Part shown: positions 14,493 to 23,267 of the stretch, in pieces | Numbering within the stretch: the first letter of the stretch is position 1 | How the letters are laid out: each line of letters starts with the position of its first letter | Origin: Physcousia sp015060555 | Lineage (GTDB): Bacteria > Bacteroidota > Bacteroidia > Bacteroidales > Bacteroidaceae | DNA: 64,000 nt | NCBI GenBank assembly: GCA_015060555.1 | Contig: SUYG01000016.1 | Coordinates: 7,427-71,426, forward strand | Reading direction: 5' to 3' | The notes under the pieces: model-generated | Databases searched by the model: none | Seen by the model: only the letters and a program-made list of their open reading frames with translations | Told to the model about the DNA's origin: nothing | Program-made: the position numbers and the translations under genes

Positions 14493-16811
14493 TTATTGTT
14501 TAAGATATTTATCGTATAGTTCTTGTGCTATCTGTATCTCGTCACCTTCCGGCGCAGCCTTGAAGGTGTTGTAGGGCAAAGAAGTGCCATTCACAAAAGG
14601 CCACTCGTAGTCAGCAAACCACTGTTGCGACATGCAGCCATTCGCGAAGAAGGCTTTCCAGCGGGGATAGTAGTAGGCAGCCAGGAGACCCTGCCACTCG
14701 CGGTTGGCGTAGTCGTGGAGGCCGCCGTTCTCGCACTGAGCGCGGTCGCCCCAAGTAGTGAGAAGCATCCGGGCGTTCTTCTCATAGAGGTCTTTCTCTG
14801 CGGGCGAACTGCCGAGCGCACGGGCCGCCTCAGTCCAACGTCCGAGTCGCAGCTCGCTGCGTGTACCCAGCAACCTATCTTGATCCAGGATGAGTCCAAG
14901 GAACTCTTCCATTTTTAATCGTTCAGTTTTCATTTTTATTTCGTCTAGCAGCACCTTGCCATAGTCTGCAAGCGCCTGACGGGTGATATCGACAAGGTCG
15001 TAGCGGTAGTTGTCGTTGTCCTTCAGCTCATCGCTCACGGACAGCATTTCACGCAGTGCTGTGCGCAGGTCGGCAAAGTCCCAATACCATGTGGAGTTTG
15101 CCCAACTGCTAACGGTTCCTGCCGTGAGCGACGGACGCATCAGGAAGACACTTTCCGTGGTGCCCTGTTGGGCATCGTTAGGGCATTGATAGATGCCGGC
15201 TGCGAGGCGCTGCCAAGCAGACAGCAAAGTCTTGAAACTTGAATCCTGAAACTTGAAACTTCCAAACCCATACCTCATCCTCACATAATCCTCTACCCAC
15301 GTGGCACGGGTGTAGTCGGTATTGGTCCAAGGCAGCGCGTAGAGCAAGTCATAGAGCATGGCGTTGTTCTCGATACCCTCGGGGAGGGCACCGATACCGA
15401 CTAAATGATTCTCAGCTTTGTTGTTGCGTGCTGCATAGAAGCAATCAATCAGACGATCCACACGGCCAAAGAGGCCTACATTGCCGCCGAAGTTCGACAC
15501 CTGTCCCCACACCCAGTCGTGGACAGACCCCTCTAAATCTCCCCGTGAGGGGAGACTTTCAGGCTCAACTGCTGCACTCTCCCCTCCTTTATGGGAGGGG
15601 TCAGGGGTGGATCTGCTCGTGTGATGGCCACTACATTCTGTGTCGGCATATTGATCGCCATGCAAGTCGAGGATGATAAGACGGCCACGCGGGATGGTGT
15701 GTGTGACGATGGTTGTGGGATTCTCCTGCCAATGCTGTGCCACCCACACGGCTTTGGCATCGTAGGTGGTCAGCGCCTCCCACATAGCTGCCACAGAGGC
15801 TGCAGCGCTGGTGACACCGCCGGGAACGCCGCCCTCGTGGAAGGGGTCAATGGCATAGAAATGTGTATCGCAGACATCACCGAAGAGCGCTTCAAAGGCG
15901 GCATAGTAGTTGGCAGCGAACTCCTTCAGGCGGGCGGTTTCGTTCACGAAATAAGGGCGCACGAAGGAGCACCAGTTGCCGCCATTCACAATATCGGAAG
16001 CCTTCCAGCCCGTTATCTTAGTGGCCTCAGCCTGCGACATGAAATCCTTGGGAATCATGCCCACATACCCGGGAATGACAGGCTGCATACCGAAGTCTTT
16101 CATGCGTTGGAAAATCTTGCGTCCCAACATCTGTTGCTGGGTGTACCAGCTCTCGGGTTGCGGGCCGCCCCATGCCGTGAGGTTGTTCATGAAGAACCAG
16201 CCGTAGTAGGCACTGCCGCAAACGAAGGTGTTGACCTCGTCGAGCGTATAGCCATAGGCCTTCATCAGCACCTCCTTCCACACACACTCCATGCCTGTGA
16301 TGGCCAGCGGCATGTTGATGCCATGGAGTGCCATCCAGTCGAGTTCCTGCTGCCAACGCTCCCAGTCCCAGAAGGCCATGGAGTAGCTGTAGGTACAGAA
16401 GTTGAGGTAGTAGCGCCAGGGGACACTGGCGGTGTGGGTCTCTCCGGCACAAGCGGGTAGTGAAGACGGGAGTGTGGCCGTGGGGCTGTTCCATGAGATG
16501 TCGATGCCGGCATAGTGCTGCAGGTACCAGTTGATGCCGGTGGCAATGGCGATAGCGTCGGAACCGGTGACGCGAACCTTGCGACCGTCGCAGGACAGCA
16601 TGAACTGTTGTGCCTCGCCGCTTGTGATGCGCCATTCAAACTTCTTGGCATCGCCGTTGTGGGGCAGGACACGCGAGAGAAGCCCGCTGATGGGGTCGGC
16701 AGAAAGACAAGTGAAGAATGAAGAATGAAGAATGAAGAATAAAAGAATCCTGCGCCAAGAAAAACCTACTTGACGTAAGAGAAGTTGCTGTTGGTAATCC
16801 TTATTCTTCAT
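14493..16811 (-). CDS. Alpha-N-acetylglucosaminidase, GH89 (NAGLU family)
   Basis: 772 residues. The GH89 body is clear: RYYLNFCTYSYSMAFWDWER, ALHGINMPLAITGMECVW, the PVIPGYVGMIPKDF stretch, and LDLHGDQY before WVWGQVSNFGGN. It should remove terminal alpha-linked GlcNAc in the periplasm or on the surface. Several insertions are in frame: an 88-bp inverted pair of palindromic elements at residues about 400-429 just before the WVWG motif, heptamer arrays at about 515-527 and 623-635, and a signal-peptide core (LLFFILHSSFF) written by a heptamer array. The reading frame survives all of them. Confidence 0.88.
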   Translation of the reverse strand: MKNKDYQQQLLLRQVGFSWRRILLFFILHSSFFTCLSADPISGLLSRVLPHNGDAKKFEWRITSGEAQQFMLSCDGRKVRVTGSDAIAIATGINWYLQHYAGIDISWNSPTATLPSSLPACAGETHTASVPWRYYLNFCTYSYSMAFWDWERWQQELDWMALHGINMPLAITGMECVWKEVLMKAYGYTLDEVNTFVCGSAYYGWFFMNNLTAWGGPQPESWYTQQQMLGRKIFQRMKDFGMQPVIPGYVGMIPKDFMSQAEATKITGWKASDIVNGGNWCSFVRPYFVNETARLKEFAANYYAAFEALFGDVCDTHFYAIDPFHEGGVPGGVTSAAASVAAMWEALTTYDAKAVWVAQHWQENPTTIVTHTIPRGRLIILDLHGDQYADTECSGHHTSRSTPDPSHKGGESAAVEPESLPSRGDLEGSVHDWVWGQVSNFGGNVGLFGRVDRLIDCFYAARNNKAENHLVGIGALPEGIENNAMLYDLLYALPWTNTDYTRATWVEDYVRMRYGFGSFKFQDSSFKTLLSAWQRLAAGIYQCPNDAQQGTTESVFLMRPSLTAGTVSSWANSTWYWDFADLRTALREMLSVSDELKDNDNYRYDLVDITRQALADYGKVLLDEIKMKTERLKMEEFLGLILDQDRLLGTRSELRLGRWTEAARALGSSPAEKDLYEKNARMLLTTWGDRAQCENGGLHDYANREWQGLLAAYYYPRWKAFFANGCMSQQWFADYEWPFVNGTSLPYNTFKAAPEGDEIQIAQELYDKYLKQ
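14907..14941. repeat. Heptamer array in frame in the GH89 gene
   Basis: Five degenerate 7-bp units (TTCCATT, TTTAATC, GTTCAGT, TTTCATT, TTTATTT). Encodes KMKTERLKMEE on the minus strand. Confidence 0.6.
15231..15265. repeat. Heptamer array in frame in the GH89 gene
   Basis: Units CTTGAAA, CTTGAAT, CCTGAAA, CTTGAAA, CTTCCAA. Encodes FKFQDSSFK on the minus strand. Confidence 0.75.
15526..15613. repeat. Inverted pair of palindromic elements inserted in the GH89 gene
   Basis: Left copy GACCCCTCTAAATCTCCCC with stem TCTCCCC/GGGGAGA; right copy is the inverted family A form ending GGGGTCAGGGGTGGATC. Hairpins face inward, tags outward, 88 bp in all. TCGTG occurs just outside both ends, a possible but unproven target duplication. 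Confidence 0.8.
16713..16740. repeat. Heptamer array (GAAGAAT)4 encoding a signal-peptide core
   Basis: Four perfect 7-bp units. Read on the minus strand as ATTCTTC repeats they encode FFILHSSFF of the GH89 signal peptide. Confidence 0.9.
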
Positions 16812-16821
16812 TCGTCATTCT

Positions 16822-17877
16822 CTATCTAAAGCTATCCGTCAGGAGCTTGATTTCGATGGTGGGTGCGATACGCTCATAGAGGATGTTATAGACGGCGTCG
16901 AGGATGGGCATGTTCACGTGGAGATGGCGGTTGATGTCCTTCATGCACTTGGCGCCGAAGTAGCCCTCGGCAATCATTTCCATCTCTATCTGAGCACTCT
17001 TGACACTGTACCCCTGCCCTATCATCTGACCGAAGACGCGATTGCGGGAGAACTGGCTGTAGCCCGTCACGATGAGGTCGCCCATGTAGCAACTCTCGAA
17101 GATGCTGCGCTGGATGGGGTGCACGGTGGCCAGGAAACGGTTCATCTCCTGCAGGGCATTGGACATGAGCACCGCCTGGAAGTTGTCGCCGTACTTCAAG
17201 CCCTTGCAGATGCCTGCTGCGATGGCATAGACATTCTTCAGCACCGAGGCATACTCGATGCCAATGACATCGCGTGAGGTCTTCGTCTTCACGTAGTTCG
17301 AGGCCATCATGTCAGCGAAGGCCTGCGCCTTCTCTTCGTTGGAACACCCCACGGTGAGGTAGGTCAAACGCCCCAGCGCCACCTCCTCGGCATGCGAGGG
17401 ACCGGCGATGACGGCGAGGTTGTCGTCGGGTACATTATAAACTTGATGAAAGAACTCCGAGACACAGAGGTTCTCATCAGGCACAATACCCTTGATGGCG
17501 GTGACGTTGAACTTATCGCGCAGGCGTTCCTTCAGTTTCTTCAGGTGCCCCTTGAGATAGGGCGAAGGCGTCACCCAGATGAGTACATCAGCGTGCTCCA
17601 CGACCTCATTGATATCGCTGGAGAAATGGATACGGCTGACATCGAAGTGTACGCTGGTGAGGTAGGCCGGGTTGTGACTCAGGCGCAAGAAATCATCGAT
17701 ACGGTCCTGGCGGCGCAAGTACCACCAGATGCTGTCGTTCTTCTCCAGCATCATCTTGGCGATGGCCGTAGCCCACGAGCCGCCACCCATGATGGCGATA
17801 GAAGACCCTCCCCCCTGCCCCTCCCTTGTAGGGAGGGGAGTAGAATCCTTTGACTGTTTGTTACCGAAGCCTAACAC
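16822..17877 (-). CDS. gpsA: Glycerol-3-phosphate dehydrogenase [NAD(P)+]
   Basis: 351 residues. After an unusual N-terminus the normal GpsA starts at SIAIMGGGSWATAIAKMML, the dinucleotide-binding loop, and continues with AIKGI, AGPSHAEEVALG and KNVYAIAAGI near the catalytic Lys. It reduces dihydroxyacetone phosphate to glycerol 3-phosphate for phospholipids. The N-terminal residues about 12-25 (STPLPTREGQGGG) are encoded by a family A palindromic element. The only usable start is the GTG at 17877, since an in-frame TAA lies two codons before it. Confidence 0.94.
   Translation of the reverse strand: MLGFGNKQSKDSTPLPTREGQGGGSSIAIMGGGSWATAIAKMMLEKNDSIWWYLRRQDRIDDFLRLSHNPAYLTSVHFDVSRIHFSSDINEVVEHADVLIWVTPSPYLKGHLKKLKERLRDKFNVTAIKGIVPDENLCVSEFFHQVYNVPDDNLAVIAGPSHAEEVALGRLTYLTVGCSNEEKAQAFADMMASNYVKTKTSRDVIGIEYASVLKNVYAIAAGICKGLKYGDNFQAVLMSNALQEMNRFLATVHPIQRSIFESCYMGDLIVTGYSQFSRNRVFGQMIGQGYSVKSAQIEMEMIAEGYFGAKCMKDINRHLHVNMPILDAVYNILYERIAPTIEIKLLTDSFR
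17804..17843 (+). repeat. Palindromic element, family A, in the gpsA N-terminus
   Basis: GACCCTCCCCCCTG then hairpin CCCCTCCCTTGTAGGGAGG and tail GAGTAG, the closest copy to the family consensus. Confidence 0.9.
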
Positions 17878-17884
17878 GTTTTAA

Positions 17885-17933
17885 GAATGAAGAATGACGA
17901 ATGACAAATGACGAATGATGAATGATGAATGAC
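17885..17933. repeat. Heptamer array GAATGAN, seven units
   Basis: Seven 7-bp units (GAATGAA, GAATGAC, GAATGAC, AAATGAC, GAATGAT, GAATGAT, GAATGAC) directly upstream of gpsA. Confidence 0.9.
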
Positions 17934-18010
17934 GAAGGCTGCGATTAAGCGAGAGGAGAGTCAAGCTCGCTTGAACTTTCCCGAGCGTGAGCAGGTTCGA
18001 CCGAAGGTCA
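17934..18010. repeat. Dispersed intergenic repeat, related to 6956-7017
   Basis: Contains GCGATTAAGCGAGAGGAGAG and TCAAGCTCGCTTGAACTTTC, aligning in reverse complement with the copy near uvrA. Lies between lysS and gpsA. Confidence 0.65.
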
Positions 18011-18022
18011 ATGACGAATAGT

Positions 18023-19888
18023 TTATGCTGTCCAAGCGGCGATAGCATCCTGCGAGGGTTTCTCGAGGTCCAGTTTATATTTCTTGACGATCTCAATAAT
18101 CTGCTGCTGGATCTTTGCCGGCTTCTCGCCTTTCAGCGTAGCTACGAGGTTGTAGCCGGCCTTGCGCAGGACGGGAATAAGGTCCTGAGGGACACCTAAA
18201 GCCAAGAAGGCCTCGTCCTTGTCGCGCGGAGCCTTCACCTCGGGCTTCATCTGCGGGAAGAGCATCACCTCGCCAATGGCGAACTTGCCCGTGAGCAGCA
18301 TCACCAGACGGTCAATGCCGATACCGATACCGAAGGTGGGAGGCATACCGTACTGCAGGGCGCGCAGGAAGTCCTGATCAATGATCATGGCCTCGTCGTC
18401 ACCCTTGTCAGCAAGCTTCATCTGCTCGATGAAACGCTGCTCCTGATCGATGGGATCGTTGAGCTCGGAGTAGGCGTTGGCCAGTTCCTTGCCGTTGACC
18501 ATCAGCTCGAAGCGCTCGGTGAGGCCGGGCTTGCTGCGGTGCATCTTCGTCAGGGGGGACATCTCCACAGGATAGTCGGTGATGAAGGTGGGCTGGATGA
18601 ACGTGCCTTCGCAGGTCTCACCAAAGATCTCATCGATGAGCTTGCCCTTGCCCATGGTCTCATCCACCTCAATACCGAGTTTCTTGGCCACCTCACGAAT
18701 CTCGTCTTCGTTCATGGGATAGAGGTCGTAGCCCGTCTTCTCCTGGATAGCCTCCAGGATGGGCAGGCGGCGGAAGGGGGCCTTGAAGGAGATGACCTGA
18801 CCGTCAATCTCCACTTCGGGTTTACCATTCACAGCCGTGCAGATCTGCTCCAGCATCCGCTCTGTGAAGCCCATGCCCCAGTTCAGGTCCTTGTAGCTCA
18901 CGTAGAGTTCCATGCAGGTGAACTCGGGGTTGTGGGTCTTGTCCATGCCTTCGTTGCGGAAGTTCTTGCCCATCTCATAGACACCCTCGAAGCCACCCAC
19001 GATGAGGCGCTTCAGGTAGAGCTCCGTGGCGATACGCATATACATATCCTGGTTCAGGGCATTGAAGTGGGTCATGAACGGACGTGCCGAGGCGCCGCCG
19101 GGGATGTTCTGCAGAATGGGCGTATCGACTTCCGTGTAACCGGCCTCGTCGAGGATGCGGCGCATCGTGCGGATGATGGTGGCGCGCTTCAGGAAGGTCT
19201 CCTTCACACCGGCATTGACGACCAGGTCAACATAACGCTGGCGGTAGCGCAGCTCGGGGTCATCGAAGCTGTCATAGACATTACCCTCGGCGTCCGTCTT
19301 CACCACAGGCAGCGGCTTCAGGCTCTTGCTCAGCAGCGTCATCTCCATGACATGCACGCTGATTTCGCCTGTCTTCGTGCGGAAGACATAACCCTTCACA
19401 CCGATGAAGTCGCCCAGGTCCAGGAGTTTCTTAAAGACAATGTTATAAAAGTCAGCCCCAGAGGCCCCCCCTACTGCCCCCGAGGGGGCTTCATTACCAT
19501 TGGCTGCTGTAGACAAAGGCGCCGTAGCCCCCTCGGGGGCGGAATGGGGGGCCGCAAGGCTGTCGCGCTGCACATACACTTGAATTCTGCCCTTGGAATC
19601 CTGCAGCTCTGCGAAGCCGGCCTTACCCATGATGCGTTTGCTCATGACGCGGCCGGCGATGCTCACGACGGGGCTGTTCTCGGGTGTCGCCGTCTCGCGC
19701 ACATCATTGCCATCCTCGTCCTTTCCGACGACGGGCAGGTCCACGAAGCTGCTGATGATATCTGTGCTCCAAGCCGTGACAGGGTATTCCGCTGCAGGAT
19801 AAGGCTCAATGCCCATATCGCGCAGCGCCTGCATATTCTGACGGCGAACAATCTCCTGTTCGCTCAACTCAAGTACTTTCAAATCCAT
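18023..19888 (-). CDS. lysS: Lysyl-tRNA synthetase, class II
   Basis: 621 residues. The OB-fold anticodon-binding domain precedes the class II core with RYRQRYVDLVVN, FLKRATIIRTMRR, MRIATELYLKRLIVGGFEGVYEMGKNFRNEG-type motif 2 text (shown in part) and the C-terminal GIGIGIDRLVMLLT motif 3. Attaches lysine to tRNA-Lys. Residues about 112-142 are an insertion encoded by a 91-bp inverted pair of family B palindromes, between VYVQRDSL and DFYNIVFKKLL, at the surface of the N-terminal domain. The ATG at 19888 fits MDLKVLELSEQE; a promoter core lies 32 bases upstream. Confidence 0.95.
   Translation of the reverse strand: MDLKVLELSEQEIVRRQNMQALRDMGIEPYPAAEYPVTAWSTDIISSFVDLPVVGKDEDGNDVRETATPENSPVVSIAGRVMSKRIMGKAGFAELQDSKGRIQVYVQRDSLAAPHSAPEGATAPLSTAANGNEAPSGAVGGASGADFYNIVFKKLLDLGDFIGVKGYVFRTKTGEISVHVMEMTLLSKSLKPLPVVKTDAEGNVYDSFDDPELRYRQRYVDLVVNAGVKETFLKRATIIRTMRRILDEAGYTEVDTPILQNIPGGASARPFMTHFNALNQDMYMRIATELYLKRLIVGGFEGVYEMGKNFRNEGMDKTHNPEFTCMELYVSYKDLNWGMGFTERMLEQICTAVNGKPEVEIDGQVISFKAPFRRLPILEAIQEKTGYDLYPMNEDEIREVAKKLGIEVDETMGKGKLIDEIFGETCEGTFIQPTFITDYPVEMSPLTKMHRSKPGLTERFELMVNGKELANAYSELNDPIDQEQRFIEQMKLADKGDDEAMIIDQDFLRALQYGMPPTFGIGIGIDRLVMLLTGKFAIGEVMLFPQMKPEVKAPRDKDEAFLALGVPQDLIPVLRKAGYNLVATLKGEKPAKIQQQIIEIVKKYKLDLEKPSQDAIAAWTA
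19463..19553. repeat. Inverted pair of palindromic elements, family B, in frame in lysS
   Basis: Left copy starts GGCCCCCCCTACTG and has stem GCCCCC/GGGGGC around GA; right copy is its inverted form ending GGAATGGGGGGCC. About 37 bp of spacer separates the hairpins. Confidence 0.9.
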
Positions 19889-19919
19889 GATACTTCTATA
19901 ATCTAATGTTATTCCGCTG

Positions 19920-19927
19920 CAAAGATA
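19920..19927 (-). promoter_or_regulatory. -7 element TATCTTTG for lysS
   Basis: Minus-strand TATCTTTG, 31 bases upstream of the lysS ATG. No clear TTTG at -33. Confidence 0.55.
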
Positions 19928-20002
19928 CAACAAAATTTCGATTCGCAGAGCCTCGGTGCATATATTTTAGCTATCTTTCACATAGAAAGGGAGCGCCCGG
20001 CC

Positions 20003-20902
20003 TCACCCCTGCCTGAAATCCAACGGCGTCATGCCTGTGAGACGGCGGAAATATTTCGAGAAAAAGGAGGGGTTCGCAAAGTGAAATTCCTCGGCAAGTT
20101 GCGAGGCAGACTTTTCGGTGTGCCGTAATTCTATCTTGATACGTGTGACCAGAGCGCGGTCTAGCCAATCCTTGGCTGTGGTGCCACTGGTCTGACGCAC
20201 GACGGTGCTGAGATAGCGCTCGGTGAGGCACATACGAGTAGCATAATAACTGATTTGATGTTGCTCGCGACAATGCAGATTGACAAGCTGTATGAAGCGG
20301 TCGAAAATGGTTTGCTCGCGTGAACGAGCCAACGACTGTTGATCGGCCTGGCGTCGGAACAGATGGTCGTAGTATTGCATCAAGGCGCCCACAAGGGATG
20401 ACACAGTGGGCATATCGAAGTCGGGCTGGTGTGCAAGCTCCCAAACACATTGGAGGATATCGGATGCCACGTTCAGCTCCGCGCTGCTCACCTGGAGCTG
20501 AAAATCGCGCACCTGCCCGTTGAAGGCCGACGGCCATTGGCCTGAGGCAAAGGGCATAGGGAAAGTGGAGAAGAGGCCGATGCCATAGATTTCCAGATCG
20601 CTGCTAAAGCGGAGAGGGGTGATGATGGTGCCGGGGCCGATATAGACAAGCGCCGGTGCGCTGATGTGATGGTCAACCAGATTGAAGTTGATGTCACCCT
20701 CACCGCGGATGACGATGCCAAAGCGATGATCATTGATGATGAACGGCGGCTCCTGCTGCATGATGAAGCGGAAGGGCTCCGGTGCGCCGTGGAGGATTCC
20801 AAAAGCCGGACTGAGATAGAGATGCTCGCGCAAGTGCTCCAGATGAGGACCCAGGATGTCTCTGATCCCGGACAAATCCATTAGACGGGGTCGTTTGCTC
20901 AT
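20003..20902 (-). CDS. AraC-family transcriptional regulator
   Basis: 299 residues. The C-terminal two-helix DNA-binding domain is clear: YYATRMCLTERYLSTVVRQT for the first helix-turn-helix, then SASQLAEEFHFANPSFFSKYFRRLTGMTPLDFRQ for the second. The N-terminal 190 residues are a sensor half with no recognised motif. It is divergent from the efflux operon that starts at 21068, with facing promoter cores about 100 bp apart, so it is probably that operon's regulator. Start ATG at 20902 follows a -7 core. Confidence 0.88.
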   Translation of the reverse strand: MSKRPRLMDLSGIRDILGPHLEHLREHLYLSPAFGILHGAPEPFRFIMQQEPPFIINDHRFGIVIRGEGDINFNLVDHHISAPALVYIGPGTIITPLRFSSDLEIYGIGLFSTFPMPFASGQWPSAFNGQVRDFQLQVSSAELNVASDILQCVWELAHQPDFDMPTVSSLVGALMQYYDHLFRRQADQQSLARSREQTIFDRFIQLVNLHCREQHQISYYATRMCLTERYLSTVVRQTSGTTAKDWLDRALVTRIKIELRHTEKSASQLAEEFHFANPSFFSKYFRRLTGMTPLDFRQG

Positions 20903-20924
20903 ACTTTTTATTGTTATTCGAACG

Positions 20925-20932
20925 CAAAGGTA
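20925..20932 (-). promoter_or_regulatory. -7 element TACCTTTG for the AraC gene
   Basis: Minus-strand TACCTTTG, 22 bases upstream of the ATG at 20902. Confidence 0.55.
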
Positions 20933-21029
20933 ATACTTTCTTGGGTAAAAATATCCTTTTCTGAGATAAATCTTACAAAAAGGACATTTTTCTTGCCAAT
21001 AAGATAACAATCATTCTAAATACTCGCCA

Positions 21030-21037
21030 TACCTTTG
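21030..21037 (+). promoter_or_regulatory. -7 element TACCTTTG for the first efflux operon
   Basis: TACCTTTG 30 bases before the TolC ATG at 21068. An apparent TTG start at 21035 falls inside it and is rejected. Confidence 0.6.
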
Positions 21038-21067
21038 CAGCGGAAAAAGAAATCATTGAATACAACT

Positions 21068-22348
21068 ATGAAACAAAAACTATTGTTTTTATCACTGCTC
21101 GTCTGCGCTCACGCCTTCGTGGCGGCACAGACGATCGAGGAGTGTCAGCAGGCTGCCGAACGGAACTATCCGCTGATAGCGCAGTACGACCTCATCCAGA
21201 AGACAACGGACTTGACGATAGCCAATATCCAGAAGGGATGGCTGCCGCAAATTACGGCTTCGGCACAGGCAACCTACCAGAGCGACGTGACTGCCTGGCC
21301 TGATGCCATGAAGAACATGATGCAACAGATGGGGCTGAACATGCAGGGCTTGAAGAAAGACCAGTATCGCATTGGCATCGATGTACAGCAGACGGTGTTC
21401 GACGGCTTTGCCATCAAGACGCAGAAGGCCGTAGCTCGCGAGCAGGGAAAGGTGCAAGCAGCACAGAATGAGGTGAATATATATAATGTTCGCCAGCGCG
21501 TGAACGAGATGTACTTCTCTCTCCTACTGCTCGACAAGCAGATTCAGCTCAACCGCAACCTGCAGCAACAGCTGAGCGGCAACGAACAGAAGCTGGCTTC
21601 AATGGTGAAGAACGGCACTGCGGCAGAGAGCGACCTGCAGAACGTGAAGGCCGAGCGACTGAACGTGGAACAAAAGCTTGTCAGTTTGGCATCGCAGCAG
21701 CGGATGCTCCAGATTATGCTTTCTACGTTCTGCGGCATGGAGGTGAAGGAGGTGCAGAAGCCATCCCTGTCGGCTGCAGCGTCGCAACATGCAGGTAACT
21801 TGCGCCCTGAGCTGAAGGCTTTGGATGCGCAATTGGGACTGATTAACGCACAGGAGAAGGCGCTCAATGCAGCGCTGCTGCCCAAGCTGGGTGTTTTTGC
21901 TCAAGGCTTCTACGGCTACCCGGGCTACAATATGTTTGAGGACATGATGAGCCATCGCTGGAGCCTCAACGGGATGATAGGAGCACGGCTGACATGGAAC
22001 ATCGGGAGCCTCTACACCCGCAAGAATGACAAGGCAAAACTACGCGTGCAACGCGAAATGACGGAGACGAACCGCAACGTGTTCCTCTTCAACAACAATC
22101 TGGAACAGATTCAGCAGAACGAGGACATCAGCCGCTACCGCCAGTTGATGGCGAACGACGAGGAGATTGTAGCGCTGCGCTCTGAGGTGCGGAAGGCTGC
22201 CGAGTCAAAACTCTCACACGGCATCATTGATGTCAACGACCTCGTGCGCGAAATCAATGCCGAGAACGCCGCACGCGTGCAGCAGTCGATACACGAGATT
22301 GAAATGCTGAAGGAAATCTACGATAACAAGTTCACGACAAACAATTAA
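21068..22348 (+). CDS. TolC-family outer-membrane efflux protein
   Basis: 426 residues with signal peptide (MKQKLLFLSLLVCAHAFVAAQ). Long alpha-helical tracts with heptad character and the N-terminal TIEECQQAAERNYPLIAQYD match the OEP family; the half-repeat structure gives the periplasmic tunnel. First gene of a five-gene operon (TolC, HlyD, double ABC ATPase, two permeases) that forms a complete type I-like export system. The next gene follows after 4 bases. Confidence 0.92.
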   Translation: MKQKLLFLSLLVCAHAFVAAQTIEECQQAAERNYPLIAQYDLIQKTTDLTIANIQKGWLPQITASAQATYQSDVTAWPDAMKNMMQQMGLNMQGLKKDQYRIGIDVQQTVFDGFAIKTQKAVAREQGKVQAAQNEVNIYNVRQRVNEMYFSLLLLDKQIQLNRNLQQQLSGNEQKLASMVKNGTAAESDLQNVKAERLNVEQKLVSLASQQRMLQIMLSTFCGMEVKEVQKPSLSAAASQHAGNLRPELKALDAQLGLINAQEKALNAALLPKLGVFAQGFYGYPGYNMFEDMMSHRWSLNGMIGARLTWNIGSLYTRKNDKAKLRVQREMTETNRNVFLFNNNLEQIQQNEDISRYRQLMANDEEIVALRSEVRKAAESKLSHGIIDVNDLVREINAENAARVQQSIHEIEMLKEIYDNKFTTNN

Positions 22349-22352
22349 GGTT

Positions 22353-23252
22353 ATGAGAAAAATATATCTACTGGCAGGCATTGCCCTGCTGACAGCCGCT
22401 TGCGGCAACAACGAGAAAATGTACGACGCCACGGGCGTATTCGAGGCCACGGAGACGACGGTGTTTGCTGAGCAAAACGGCACACTGCTGACATTCAGCG
22501 TCGAAGAAGGCGACAACATCAAAGCCGGCGCCGAGGTAGGAATCATCGACACCACCCAGACATGGCTGAAAATCCAACAGCTCGGAGCTACGAAGCAAGT
22601 CTATCAAAGCCAGAAGCCCGACATGGAACGCCAGATAGCGGCCACACGCCAGCAGCTGGCCAAGGCGCAGCAGGACGAGCAACGCTATCGCGAGCTGGTG
22701 GCCGACGGTGCAGCACCGTCGAAGTTGCTGGATGACGCCGCCAATCAGGTGAAGGTGCTGCAAAAGCAGTTGGACGCACAGGTCAGCACGCTAAACACCC
22801 AGCTCTCAACGCTCAACTCGCAGCTTTCCACGGCCGACGTGCAGATCGACCAACTGCGCGACCTGCTGCGCAAGTGCCACATCCTGGCGCCCACAAAGGG
22901 AACGGTACTGGAGAAATACACGGAGCGAGGCGAGTTTGTAGCCATCGGCAAGCCGCTGTTCAAGATTGCAGATACCGAGGAGATGTACTTGCGGGCTTAC
23001 GTCACTTCGGCACAGCTTCAACAGATTAAGCTCGGACAGAAGGTGAAGCTGTTTGCCGACTACGGCGACAGCCAGCGGAAGGCTTACGACGGCACCATCT
23101 CATGGATCTCCTCGCGCTCGGAATTCACACCCAAGACCATCCTCACCGACGATGAGCGTGCCGACTTGGTGTATGCCGTGAAAATCGCTTTCAAGAACAA
23201 CGGCTACGTGAAGATAGGGATGTACGGCGAGGTCGTATTCAGTGAAAAGTAA
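22353..23252 (+). CDS. HlyD-family periplasmic adaptor, lipoprotein
   Basis: 299 residues. The N-terminus MRKIYLLAGIALLTAACGNN has a lipobox (TAAC). The biotinyl-lipoyl-like beta domain begins at GVFEATETTVFAEQNGTLL, a coiled-coil hairpin spans about residues 75-180, and the barrel follows (TKGTVLEKYTERGEFVAIG). Equivalent to YbhG of the YbhGFSR exporter. Residues about 144-159 in the coiled coil read STLNTQLSTLNSQLSTA, written by a heptamer-derived repeat, and extend the hairpin by two heptads. Confidence 0.9.
   Translation: MRKIYLLAGIALLTAACGNNEKMYDATGVFEATETTVFAEQNGTLLTFSVEEGDNIKAGAEVGIIDTTQTWLKIQQLGATKQVYQSQKPDMERQIAATRQQLAKAQQDEQRYRELVADGAAPSKLLDDAANQVKVLQKQLDAQVSTLNTQLSTLNSQLSTADVQIDQLRDLLRKCHILAPTKGTVLEKYTERGEFVAIGKPLFKIADTEEMYLRAYVTSAQLQQIKLGQKVKLFADYGDSQRKAYDGTISWISSRSEFTPKTILTDDERADLVYAVKIAFKNNGYVKIGMYGEVVFSEK
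22784..22829. repeat. Heptamer-derived repeat in frame in the HlyD gene
   Basis: A 21-bp period (three 7-mers) of the CTCAACN type. Encodes STLNTQL then STLNSQL. The same peptide is encoded by the array in hisS. Confidence 0.7.
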
Positions 23253-23267
23253 AAAAGCAGCTCCGAT

